Source of the DNA: Marinimicrobium alkaliphilum
GTDB lineage: Bacteria > Pseudomonadota > Gammaproteobacteria > Pseudomonadales > Cellvibrionaceae
Assembly (NCBI RefSeq): GCF_003259155.1
Contig: NZ_QGMQ01000002.1
Location: 122,925 to 186,924 of the forward strand
Direction of reading: 5' to 3'
Length of the DNA stretch: 64,000 nt
Shown: piece by piece, positions 54,469 to 64,000 of the stretch
Position numbering within the stretch: the stretch's first letter is position 1
Layout: each line of letters opens with the position of its first letter
Made by a program: the position numbers and the translations under genes
The notes under the pieces: generated by a model
Told to the model about the DNA's origin: nothing
The model's database searches: none
What the model saw: the letters and a program-made list of their open reading frames with translations, nothing else

Positions 54469-55809
54469 TTACTCAGCGAAACTCACGGTCACGCTGTGAA
54501 TCGTCAGAGTGCCCGCGACGTTGCCACCTTCATGTTTGGCGCCGAGTATAAAGGCCAACTGCTCTCCCTCTGCGATGTCAAACGCACCGGTTCCCAGGGT
54601 GCACTGGGAGGTCTGCTCTGCGCCGGTCAAGTCCTCATTGTTGATCCAGCAGTCCCAGTGGCCAGTCCAACCGCCAAATTGCTCCTGTGCCATGGGTTGC
54701 ACATTGGCACCGCTCGCGCGGTAGTCTTCATCGGCGGTAAAGACGACGGTAAACGTTGCGCCTGCGAGATTAACCGGGCCGTCGATCAAGTAGCGGGTAC
54801 TGTGATCATGGGCTGAGGCTGAGAAAACGACCCCGGCTTCTGAATAGCTCACGGATGCCCCTTCGCCCTCGACTGACCAGCCTTCGGTCACACCGAGGCT
54901 CAGGTCGACGTCGTCATCCCCGCCGTTGCCATTGCCGTTGTCGCCATTGCCATTGCCGTTGTCGCCATTACCGTTGCCGTTGTCGCCATTACCATTGCCA
55001 TTGTCACCGTTGCCGTTGCCATTGTCGCCGCCGTTGTCATCCGGGGTGTCGTCAGCGAGGTAGAGTCGGGCGGCGTGAAGGGTGATGCTGCCTTCCAGCG
55101 TGCTGTCAACGGGGCCTTCGGGGTTGGCGCCTTCATCGGCGCCGTCGCCGCGCAGCACCTGCAGGCCCACCTGGCCGGTGTCGCCGCCGGTGGAGAAGAC
55201 GAGGGAGTCGCTATCCAGCGGGAATTCGCAGCTGTAGGTGTAGGGTGAAGCGTCGATGTCCTGATTGTAGACCTCGCAACCCCAGAAGCCGCCCCACGGC
55301 GCTACTTGTTGCTGGCCATAACCCTGCAGAATGATGCCGCCGGGCTGCCCGTTGTTGTCAAGAATACTTTGGTCGATGTCCAGTTCGAACACCAAGGTCG
55401 CACCGCGTAAATCAATAGGCCCGTCCATGCTGTAATTGGCCGCAAACACACAGCGGGCGTTGGCATCCCAGTCTTGTGGGCAAGCCTCCTGGGTGAAGTC
55501 GGGCGTCAGGATCAGAACCTCGTTCTCGGTATCATAGCTGAGCGTGGCAGAGGATCCGTTATTGGTCCAGGCGCTGTCGCCAAGTGGTAAGTGCATCGCG
55601 TCGCTGGTGTCATCGCCGTTGTCACCACCATTGCCGTTGCCGTTCTCGTTTCCATTCCCATTCCCGTTGCCGTTGCCATTTTCAGGCTCTTCGTGCTCCT
55701 GGGAATGATCAATACTGGTGTCCGGCGGGTTAAGGTTGCTGCCGCCACAGGCGCTGAGCACCAGCGCGGCGGCCATCGAAAGACTGGTTAGCCAGAATTT
55801 GTTAAACAT
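54469..55809 (-). CDS. Lipoprotein with two beta-sandwich-like modules and Gly/Asn/Asp linkers
   Basis: A 446-residue outer-surface-type lipoprotein (signal peptide, lipobox LSAC). A GNGNGN-rich linker (about 43-68) leads to module 1 (about 75-250), a second linker of GDNGNGN repeats (about 255-300) and module 2 (about 305-446). The modules share a core such as DGPVNLAGATFTVVF/DGPIDLRGATLVFEL, then GGWTGHWDCW/GGFWGCEVYN. They resemble carbohydrate-binding-module folds, but I cannot name a CBM family. Linkers of this kind are common in polysaccharide-degrading Cellvibrionaceae. An AACAATAA motif next to its AGAGGG ribosome site suggests Hfq/Crc control. Confidence 0.8.
   Translation of the reverse strand: MFNKFWLTSLSMAAALVLSACGGSNLNPPDTSIDHSQEHEEPENGNGNGNGNGNENGNGNGGDNGDDTSDAMHLPLGDSAWTNNGSSATLSYDTENEVLILTPDFTQEACPQDWDANARCVFAANYSMDGPIDLRGATLVFELDIDQSILDNNGQPGGIILQGYGQQQVAPWGGFWGCEVYNQDIDASPYTYSCEFPLDSDSLVFSTGGDTGQVGLQVLRGDGADEGANPEGPVDSTLEGSITLHAARLYLADDTPDDNGGDNGNGNGDNGNGNGDNGNGNGDNGNGNGDNGNGNGGDDDVDLSLGVTEGWSVEGEGASVSYSEAGVVFSASAHDHSTRYLIDGPVNLAGATFTVVFTADEDYRASGANVQPMAQEQFGGWTGHWDCWINNEDLTGAEQTSQCTLGTGAFDIAEGEQLAFILGAKHEGGNVAGTLTIHSVTVSFAE
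54918..55050 (-). repeat. In-frame tandem repeat encoding the Gly/Asn/Asp linker
   Basis: Roughly 21-bp units built on GGCAACGGTAATGGC and GACAACGGC variants encode repeated GDNGNGN. Synonymous third-base changes between units show age or purifying selection on length. A shorter related tract lies at 55618-55680. Slippage could change linker length. Confidence 0.85.
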
Positions 55810-55824
55810 AAAGCACTGCCCTCT

Positions 55825-55832
55825 TTATTGTT
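55825..55832 (-). promoter_or_regulatory. Hfq/Crc-type (CA) motif at a ribosome binding site
   Basis: On the minus strand AACAATAA is followed directly by the AGAGGG ribosome binding site of the lipoprotein gene, about 16 nt before its ATG. AAYAAYAA sites in this position mark catabolite-repressed messages in Pseudomonas. Confidence 0.55.
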
Positions 55833-55904
55833 ACTGTCGGCACCGGGGCCTACAGCACGGCTTGCCCGGGGGTGCATTGTGGGATACCCATCCAGTGAAT
55901 GTGG

Positions 55905-55926
55905 TTTATCTAATATATCAGATAAA
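55905..55926. repeat. AT-rich inverted repeat upstream of the lipoprotein gene
   Basis: TTTATCT and AGATAAA are separated by 8 nt of AT-rich DNA. It lies in the 191-bp space between the lipoprotein gene and holA (both minus strand) and could be an operator or a weak holA terminator-like element. Confidence 0.35.
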
Positions 55927-56000
55927 TAAGACGTGATTAACCGGTTTCAGTGAGTTTGTGGGTCTGTTTTAGTCAAATTTGCTATTAGAGGTGTGTGAGC

Positions 56001-57053
56001 TTAGAGCTTGAGGTTCAGTCGCTCATTGGCGGGGTGCAGGCTGCGTACGCCCGCGAGGTTGAGGGTCAAGTCCAGCAGTTCATCCCAGGGTTGGGCGTTG
56101 CGCATGCCTTTGATCGAGCGGTCGACAGCGTTGGCTTTGCGCAGTAACTGTTGCAGTTGTGCGGGTTTGAGGCGACGAGTGGCCTGCTGGATCAGGGGTT
56201 GACGCTTTTGCCAGACGTTGGCCTGCTTGGCGGCCCAGGCAAAGGCTTTGCCCTGGCCTAGAGCGTGGGTGACATCCACCAGGGTCCGGATTTCTCGCGT
56301 CAGGGCCCAGAGTATGGCGATGGCTTCGGTGCCCTCGGTACGCAGCCCCTGAAGGGTTTTGATTGCGCCTCGGGCATCGCCCAGGAGCGCCTTGTCGACC
56401 AGCCCGAAGACATCGTAACGGGCGCTGTCGGCCACAACAGAGGCCATCAGCTCACGGCTGACCAGCCCGTCCGGGGCCAACAATTTCAGTTTTTCAATTT
56501 CTTGCACGGCCGCGAGCAAGTTGCCTTCAATACGCGCTGCCAGCAATTCAATAGCATCGCTATCGGCGTTCAAGCCGGCCTGTTGCAGGCGCTGGCCGAT
56601 CCAGCGTATCAGGGGCTGCCCCGGGGCCACGGGCCAGACGGTGACATGGGCGCCGACATTGTCGAGGGTTTTGAACCAGCGGGTATTCTGGCTGCTGCGT
56701 TCCAGTTTCCCGGTGACCAACAGCAGTAGGTTGTCGCTTGAGACGTTGGCGGCATACTCCTGCAATGCCTTGCCACCCTTGTCGCCGGGTTTTCCGCTGG
56801 GCAATCGGACTTCAATAATTTTCTGTTCAGCAAACAGAGACAGGCTGTTGGCGGCGCTCAGCACCTGGCCCCAATCAAAATTGGCGTCGGCATGGTAGAG
56901 CTCCCGCTCGCTGAAGCCCCGATCCCGGGCAGCCTGGCGAATGCTGTCGCAGGCCTCCTGAACCAGCAGGGGCTCGTCCCCCGAGACCAGATAAATGGGG
57001 GCCAGGGAGCGCTTCAATTGGGCGGGTAGTTCCTCAGGGCGAAGCTTCGCCAT
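56001..57053 (-). CDS. holA: DNA polymerase III subunit delta
   Basis: A 350-residue clamp-loader subunit that opens the beta sliding clamp. LAPIYLVSGDEPLLVQEACDSIRQAAR is the classic N-terminal clamp-binding region, and LIRWIGQRLQQAGLNAD and YDVFGLVDKALLGDARGAI are also typical. It overlaps the lptE end by 20 bp. The leuS-lptE-holA order is conserved in gammaproteobacteria. Together the three likely form one operon. Confidence 0.96.
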   Translation of the reverse strand: MAKLRPEELPAQLKRSLAPIYLVSGDEPLLVQEACDSIRQAARDRGFSERELYHADANFDWGQVLSAANSLSLFAEQKIIEVRLPSGKPGDKGGKALQEYAANVSSDNLLLLVTGKLERSSQNTRWFKTLDNVGAHVTVWPVAPGQPLIRWIGQRLQQAGLNADSDAIELLAARIEGNLLAAVQEIEKLKLLAPDGLVSRELMASVVADSARYDVFGLVDKALLGDARGAIKTLQGLRTEGTEAIAILWALTREIRTLVDVTHALGQGKAFAWAAKQANVWQKRQPLIQQATRRLKPAQLQQLLRKANAVDRSIKGMRNAQPWDELLDLTLNLAGVRSLHPANERLNLKL

Positions 57054-57588
57054 GGGCGTCCTCGATCAGGTCGGTGTCTGGCGCCGCATTCGGGTCACTG
57101 CCGGCGACGGCGTAGAAGCGGCGCAAAATTTGCTGGCCCAGTTCCCGACGCATTTCCCGCACCAGTAACCGTTCCTGCTGATGGGTGCTACCGTCACCGA
57201 CGCTGTAGTCGTAGGAGCGGATGATGCTGGCGCTGGCGCCGCTCACCAGGGTGTCTCCTGCGCGCGAGCGGATATCAAATTCCGCTTCCAGTGTCAGCTC
57301 GTAGGCGCTGGCCAGGGTATCGGCGCCGACGCCGGCCACCCGGCGCTCAAAACTTTCGTCGGTGATATAGAGGCTGAACGGTGCCTGATTGGCATTCGCG
57401 ACCAGCTCGACACCGGCCCCCCGAAGCAGGTTGCGCATCTCTGACGCCAGCTCGCCGTGAGCTTCCGAGGCCTGCAGGTAGATCTGCTCCACGGTGGCCT
57501 GAGGCCCTTGGGTGCCGCGCAGATGCCAACCGCAGGCAGCGGTCAGCAGGCACAGCAAGGTAACGACAAGCACAGGCATAACACGCAT
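57034..57588 (-). CDS. lptE: LPS-assembly lipoprotein LptE
   Basis: A 184-residue outer-membrane lipoprotein with lipobox LTAAC (Cys near 20) followed by GWHLRGT. It plugs the LptD barrel and helps insert LPS. The segment YDYSVGDGSTHQQERLLVREMRRELGQQILRRFYA matches family features. The ATG at 57588 gives the signal peptide; a second ATG is at 57579. It lies 13 bp after leuS and overlaps holA by 20 bp. Confidence 0.94.
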   Translation of the reverse strand: MRVMPVLVVTLLCLLTAACGWHLRGTQGPQATVEQIYLQASEAHGELASEMRNLLRGAGVELVANANQAPFSLYITDESFERRVAGVGADTLASAYELTLEAEFDIRSRAGDTLVSGASASIIRSYDYSVGDGSTHQQERLLVREMRRELGQQILRRFYAVAGSDPNAAPDTDLIEDAHGEASP

Positions 57589-57601
57589 GGCCGGACTCCG
57601 G

Positions 57602-60115
<2,514 letters not shown>

Positions 60116-60226
60116 TTATAGAGCCTTGCGGCCCAGAAAGCGAAGGCCTGGTGGTAGACTATGGATCCGGGCCGGCGCATTCGCGGGCGGCCCCGGTAGT
60201 GATAAAAACAAACTGAGAGAGAGCAC

Positions 60227-61144
60227 ATGATGAACCCGAAAGAGTTGGGCCAGTTATTGGTCTTGTCGCTGCTGCTGGCGCTGAGTGCCGCCGGGGCGAG
60301 TGAGCGTCCGGCGGACGGTGAGCCGCTACCCTTGTGGCCAGAGCGGGAACCGGTGCAGCCGGATCGCCAGCGCATTGAAGATCAGCGGATCTATCACGTG
60401 GACAACCCCGCGATCACACCGTTTTGGCCCGAAGCCGGGCAGGCTAATGGTGCCGCCATGCTGGTGTTCCCCGGCGGTGGCTATCGACGCCTGGCGTGGG
60501 ACAAAGAGGGCACCGACATCGCTGATTGGCTGACCGCGCGCGGGATCGCGGCGTTTGTGGTGACCTATCGGATGATCGATTACGGCTACCCGGCACCGCA
60601 GCTCGATGGCCAGCGGGCGGTGCGTTATCTGCGCCGGGAAGCCGAGCAATGGGGCCTGGACCCGAACCGTATTGGGGTGATGGGCTTCTCTGCCGGCGGC
60701 CATCTGGCGGGCAGCGTGGCCCTGCGGGAGCCGCTGAGCGTGAAGCAGTCCGACGCCTGGGACACGTTTGATCCGCGTCCGGATCTGGCCGTGTTGGCCT
60801 ACCCAGTGGTCACTCTGGAGGGTGAGGCGGCGCATATCGGCTCGCGTGATGCACTCTTGGGTGAGGGGCCAGATCCCGCCAGGGTGAAGGAGAATTCCCT
60901 GCACCATCAGGTCACAGAGCGGGTTCCGCCGCTGTTTTTGGTTCACGGCGGCGGGGATCGTTCGGTGCCGCTGGCCAATAGCCTCATGCTGCTGGAGGCC
61001 GTGCGCGCCCACAGTGACGATGTGGAGCTCCATGTTTACCCGACCGACGTGCACGGTTTTGGGATGGAGGCCGGGCACGGTTCAGCCTCCAGCTGGCCTC
61101 AGGCGCTGGAAGCCTGGCTGCGGACTCAGGACTTCATCCGTTAG
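60227..61144 (+). CDS. Secreted alpha/beta hydrolase, acetyl-xylan-esterase-like
   Basis: A 305-residue protein with signal peptide (MMNPKELGQLLVLSLLLALSAAGA). The oxyanion region is VFPGGGYRRLAWDKEG, the nucleophile elbow is GVMGFSAGGHLAGS, and the acid and base are in VHGGGDRSVPL and YPTDVHGFGM. This set matches BD-FAE/Axe-type carbohydrate esterases that deacetylate plant polysaccharides; the true substrate is not shown. An AAAAACAAA stretch (60204-60212) lies upstream of its ribosome site, matching the looser AANAANAA Hfq/Crc pattern. Confidence 0.87.
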   Translation: MMNPKELGQLLVLSLLLALSAAGASERPADGEPLPLWPEREPVQPDRQRIEDQRIYHVDNPAITPFWPEAGQANGAAMLVFPGGGYRRLAWDKEGTDIADWLTARGIAAFVVTYRMIDYGYPAPQLDGQRAVRYLRREAEQWGLDPNRIGVMGFSAGGHLAGSVALREPLSVKQSDAWDTFDPRPDLAVLAYPVVTLEGEAAHIGSRDALLGEGPDPARVKENSLHHQVTERVPPLFLVHGGGDRSVPLANSLMLLEAVRAHSDDVELHVYPTDVHGFGMEAGHGSASSWPQALEAWLRTQDFIR

Positions 61145-61164
61145 GACAAAGTCCGAGCGGTGAC

Positions 61165-62880
61165 TCAGTGGCTTACTACCTGCTCGTTTGGGCGCAAGGT
61201 GTCGGCCAGCGTGGCTGGAGTCAACAATTGCGGGAGCAGCTGCCCAGGGCCTCGGTGACCTGCCGGGTACCACAGGTATAGGGGAACGCCACTGCGTCCA
61301 TAGCGCTCAAGCAAGGCGGTAATCTCCGGGTCGCGGTTGGTCCAGTCTCCCTTAAGCGTAACGACGCCCAACTCATCAAAGAGGGTATTGGCGCTGTTGG
61401 TGCCAAGCGCGACTCGCTCATTGGCCAGGCAAGTGATGCACCAGTCGGCGGTCAGGTTGATAAAGACCGGTTTACCCGCTGCGCGCAGGCTGGCCAGACG
61501 CTCGGCGCTGTAGGATTCCCAGCGGTCGGCGTCGCGCTTCCCGTCCACTATTTGCCAGGGCAGCATCAGAGCCACCACCCAGGCGGCCGCCATGGCGCCG
61601 CGGCGCACCAGGTTGACGGCGCCCCGGGCGGCCTGTTGGCGCAACCAGAGTGCAAAGATGATCATTAGCCCGCCGGATGCTACCGCGATCACGGCGTTGA
61701 GCCCCACTTGGCGACCGAGCACCCAGAGCAACCAGATGGCGGTGAGATACAGCGGGAAGGCCAGGAGTTCTTTCAGGGTTTCCATCCAGGGGCCGGGACG
61801 GGGCAGGTGCTTGGCCAGCTGTGGCAGGTGGCACAGCAGTAGTAGCGGCAGCGCCATCCCCAGGCCCAGCGCCGCAAAGACGCCCAGGCTCACTGCGCCG
61901 GGTTGGGTCAGAGCAAAGCCGAGGGCGGCACCCATAAAGGGGGCCGTACACGGACTGGCCACCACCGCCGCCAGTACACCGGTAAAAAAGGAGCCGCGTA
62001 ACCCCGAGCCTTCGGTCAGCGACTGGCCCGCACCCATCAATCCGGTGCCGATATTGATCATGCCCGAGAGTCCGAGGCCCAGTAGTAAAAACAAGTAGGC
62101 GAGGGCGGCCACCAGCAGTGGCGACTGCAGTTGGAAGCCCCAGCCCAGTGCCTGCCCGCCCGCGCGCGCGAGCATCAACACGGCGGCCAGTGCTATAAAA
62201 CTGGCCATGATACCGAGGGTGTAAGCCCAGCCGTGCTTGGCCAGGCGCTCGGGTTCCGATTGCACCAGGCTCATCACCTTGATGGAGAGCACCGGGAATA
62301 CGCAGGGCATGGCGTTGAGAATTACACCGCCAAGGAGTGCGAATACCAGCGCTTGCAGCAACCACAGTGAGGGGCGTTCGCTGTCTGTTACTGCTCCTGG
62401 CCCCTGTAGCTCACGAAATTGGTCAGCACTGATGGGAGTGACGCCGGCAGAGCGCGGGTCTACCTTCAGGTAGTCCCGGTGCGGGGGGTAGCAGAGACCG
62501 GCCTCGGCACAGCCCTGGCTGACCACTTCCAGCGCAAAAGGTCCGTGCGCGTCCACAGGCAGAATCACGGTGGCGCTGTCGCGGAACACGGCCATATCTT
62601 CTTCAAAGTAGGGATCATAGATCATCTGTGCTTCGCTGAATTGCAGCTCGACCGGTTGCGCTGGCGCGGCGCTAACCCGCGTGCGATCGCGGTAGAGATA
62701 ATACTCGGGGGCAATGTCCCAGCGCAGAATGACCTGCTCGCCGGTCCAGTGGGCGTCGAGCTCAAAGGCTTCGGTCACGGGCAGGAAGTCGTCCTGAACC
62801 AGGGCATTGGCGCTGTAACTGAACCACAAAACGGGAATCAGCAGGGTGCGTATTAACAGTTGGAAAAATCGGTTGTTCAT
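61165..62880 (-). CDS. dsbD: Thiol:disulfide interchange protein DsbD
   Basis: A 571-residue three-domain electron carrier from cytoplasmic thioredoxin to the periplasm. The N-terminal domain holds the pair in QGCAEAGLCYPP (about residue 125). The eight-helix membrane domain has NAMPCVFPVLSIKV and VVASPCTAPFMGAA with the redox Cys pair. The C-terminal thioredoxin domain has ADWCITC. The ATG at 62880 starts the signal peptide and overlaps apbE by 4 bp (ATGA). It likely keeps c-type cytochrome and isomerase thiols reduced. Confidence 0.95.
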   Translation of the reverse strand: MNNRFFQLLIRTLLIPVLWFSYSANALVQDDFLPVTEAFELDAHWTGEQVILRWDIAPEYYLYRDRTRVSAAPAQPVELQFSEAQMIYDPYFEEDMAVFRDSATVILPVDAHGPFALEVVSQGCAEAGLCYPPHRDYLKVDPRSAGVTPISADQFRELQGPGAVTDSERPSLWLLQALVFALLGGVILNAMPCVFPVLSIKVMSLVQSEPERLAKHGWAYTLGIMASFIALAAVLMLARAGGQALGWGFQLQSPLLVAALAYLFLLLGLGLSGMINIGTGLMGAGQSLTEGSGLRGSFFTGVLAAVVASPCTAPFMGAALGFALTQPGAVSLGVFAALGLGMALPLLLLCHLPQLAKHLPRPGPWMETLKELLAFPLYLTAIWLLWVLGRQVGLNAVIAVASGGLMIIFALWLRQQAARGAVNLVRRGAMAAAWVVALMLPWQIVDGKRDADRWESYSAERLASLRAAGKPVFINLTADWCITCLANERVALGTNSANTLFDELGVVTLKGDWTNRDPEITALLERYGRSGVPLYLWYPAGHRGPGQLLPQLLTPATLADTLRPNEQVVSH

Positions 62881-63818
62881 GAGGGTTGTCCAATAGCAGG
62901 CGTAGCGTAGGTGCCGTGGGTTTGCAGTGTGCCGCTCAGGCGCAGAGCGGGGTCGACCAGCAGGTAGGGTAACCCCTGGTCGGTCAGCCACTGGGGTTCA
63001 AGGGGGCTTTTGAGTAGCGCCAGGGTCGAGAAGGAGCCCGCGATCAGGCAGCGTGCGGCAATCACGCTGGCCGAGGCGAAAGTCGGTTGCAGGCTGCGCC
63101 CGGTAAACGGATTGAGCAGGTGTGAATAGCGAATGCCGTCGACCACCATATAGCGCTCATAGTCGCCACTGGTGGCGATGGCGCCTTCGGTCATGGTCAC
63201 CTTGGCAATAGGTTTGCCGGGCGAGCGCGGGTTCTGAATACCCACAAGCCAGGGGCTGCCGTCCGGGTGAGGGCCGATCAAATGAATGTCCCCGCCGAGG
63301 TTTACCAGCCCGTGGGTAATGCCGTGCTGGCGACAGAGGTCCGCTACCTGGTCGGCGCAGTACTCTTTGACGTAACCGCCAAAGTCCAGCTCCATTCCAG
63401 GGTCCGGCAAAAAAATCTGGTGGCCATCCCAACCAACTCGGTGCCAGCCTATGAGGGGCGTCAGATGGGTCAGCTCCACCTCCGATGGTAACTTGTTGCT
63501 GGTGAAGTCCCACGCTCGACGCAAGATGCCTGAGGTGACGTCGAACAGGCCGCTGCTCTGTTGGTAGAGGGCATCGGCGTAGTCGAGCAGCCGGGCGGTC
63601 TCATGGTCCACTGTGACCGGATGCAGGCCCGCCGCCAGATTGATGGTGCTGGTGACACTGTCGCCCCGGTAACGACTGTATTTGCGCTCCAGTCGACGCA
63701 CGTAGGCCAGGGCCACCTCGCCCACGGTGCGGGCGAGGTGTTCACTGCCATACAGCTGCAATTCACAACGGCTGCCCATGGCCTTGAAGCGCAGGCTGTG
63801 CAAGCGACCCTGACTCAT
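62877..63818 (-). CDS. apbE: FAD:protein FMN transferase ApbE
   Basis: A 313-residue flavin transferase that attaches FMN covalently to Thr of target proteins. Features include FKAMGSRCELQLYG at the N-terminus, SGLFDVTSGILRRAWDFTS, ELDFGGYVKEYCADQVADL, NLGGDIHLIGPHPDG and the metal-binding SGDYERYMVVDGIRYSHLLNPFTG block. No signal peptide is evident, and the start sits in a TGA/ATG overlap with the DUF3570 gene upstream. ApbE, DUF3570 and thioredoxin-type genes often cluster. Confidence 0.95.
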   Translation of the reverse strand: MSQGRLHSLRFKAMGSRCELQLYGSEHLARTVGEVALAYVRRLERKYSRYRGDSVTSTINLAAGLHPVTVDHETARLLDYADALYQQSSGLFDVTSGILRRAWDFTSNKLPSEVELTHLTPLIGWHRVGWDGHQIFLPDPGMELDFGGYVKEYCADQVADLCRQHGITHGLVNLGGDIHLIGPHPDGSPWLVGIQNPRSPGKPIAKVTMTEGAIATSGDYERYMVVDGIRYSHLLNPFTGRSLQPTFASASVIAARCLIAGSFSTLALLKSPLEPQWLTDQGLPYLLVDPALRLSGTLQTHGTYATPAIGQPS

Positions 63819-64000
63819 TGGAAGCGGTACCCTATGCCCAAGGTGAGCAGATCGTAGCTGAGCAGTCCCGGGTGATCGCCTTCGGCCTGGTAGTGCTCAT
63901 AGCCGATGTCCAACTGCAGTGTATCAAAGCGCTTGATGAGTTTGAGCTGGCCGCTGTAGGCATCAAATGCCGACAATCGATAGTCGCTCGAGTAATAGCC
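63815..64000 (-). CDS. DUF3570 outer-membrane-like protein, C-terminal fragment
   Basis: The last 61 residues of a gene that continues beyond the right edge. The segment reads YRLSAFDAYSGQLKLIKRF and ends in LTLGIGYRFQ, an alternating beta-barrel-like pattern with terminal aromatic residues, as in outer membrane proteins. DUF3570 proteins lie next to apbE in many gammaproteobacteria, which supports this. Function is unknown. Its stop overlaps the apbE start. Confidence 0.8.
   Translation of the reverse strand, partial: GYYSSDYRLSAFDAYSGQLKLIKRFDTLQLDIGYEHYQAEGDHPGLLSYDLLTLGIGYRFQ

Noticed and set aside
54918-55050. A CRISPR-like regular repeat
   Set aside because: The repeats are short, in frame and within a coding region for a Gly/Asn/Asp linker, without unique spacers or cas genes.

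Overview
The window comes from a GC-rich gammaproteobacterium. Gene order closely follows Pseudomonas (nusA-infB-rbfA-truB-rpsO-pnp; lolB-ispE-tRNA-Gln-prs-rplY-pth-ychF-tRNA-Met; hemA-prfA-prmC-moeB; dksA-gluQ-cbrXAB-pcnB-folK-panB). Other features look more like Cellvibrionaceae and relatives: a deoxynucleoside kinase between folK and panB, a lipoprotein with Gly/Asn/Asp linkers and paired beta-sandwich-like modules, and a secreted acetyl-xylan-esterase-like hydrolase. The lineage is an inference. No CRISPR array, insertion sequence, prophage or rRNA operon was seen.

Layout. 1-7.5 kb: translation and RNA-decay genes from nusA (partial) to pnp. 7.5-11.3 kb: an ECF sigma factor with a ChrR-type anti-sigma factor, a divergent small-RNA candidate, a diguanylate cyclase and a LacI-type regulator. 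11.4-19.6 kb (minus strand): tRNA-Met, ychF, cheV, pth, rplY, prs, tRNA-Gln, ispE, lolB and a TPR lipoprotein. 19.8-26.1 kb (plus): hemA-prfA-prmC-moeB, then a DUF898 membrane protein and an M48 peptidase. 26-31 kb: a PfkB kinase, PBP1b, a small TPR lipoprotein, tRNA-Pro and a secreted unknown. 31.1-41.5 kb (minus): dksA-gluQ-cbrX-cbrA-cbrB, a non-coding RNA, then pcnB-folK-dNK-panB. 41.7-51.7 kb: sfsA, yqhD, a Rieske protein, an HtrA-like protease, htpX, a second small-RNA candidate under Fur control, a TfoX_C protein, an M15 peptidase, an MFS transporter, a HAD phosphatase, cysE, a repeat protein and ppa. 51.8-64 kb: an MMPL/RND exporter, the modular lipoprotein, holA-lptE-leuS, the esterase, dsbD, apbE and a DUF3570 fragment.

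The most notable content is non-coding. (1) At 34632-35075 (minus), the space between cbrB and pcnB holds a CrcZ-like RNA. It has a sigma-54 promoter, a perfect TGTTAC-N14-GTAACA CbrB-type activator site, eight separate AAYAAYAA Hfq/Crc-binding motifs in about 230 nt, and an intrinsic terminator. This appears to be a complete carbon-catabolite-repression relief module, probably outside Pseudomonas. A similar motif sits next to the ribosome binding site of the modular lipoprotein, a possible target. (2) At 46081-46235 (minus) lies a Fur-repressed small RNA: a TTGACA -35, a Fur box over the -10, stable hairpins and a terminator. (3) At 8987-9116 (plus) lies a small RNA whose promoter has the same TGATCY-N16-CGTA form as the divergent promoter of the ECF sigma operon. 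A decayed second tRNA-Gln and an ispE stop codon inside the tRNA-Gln gene are smaller oddities.
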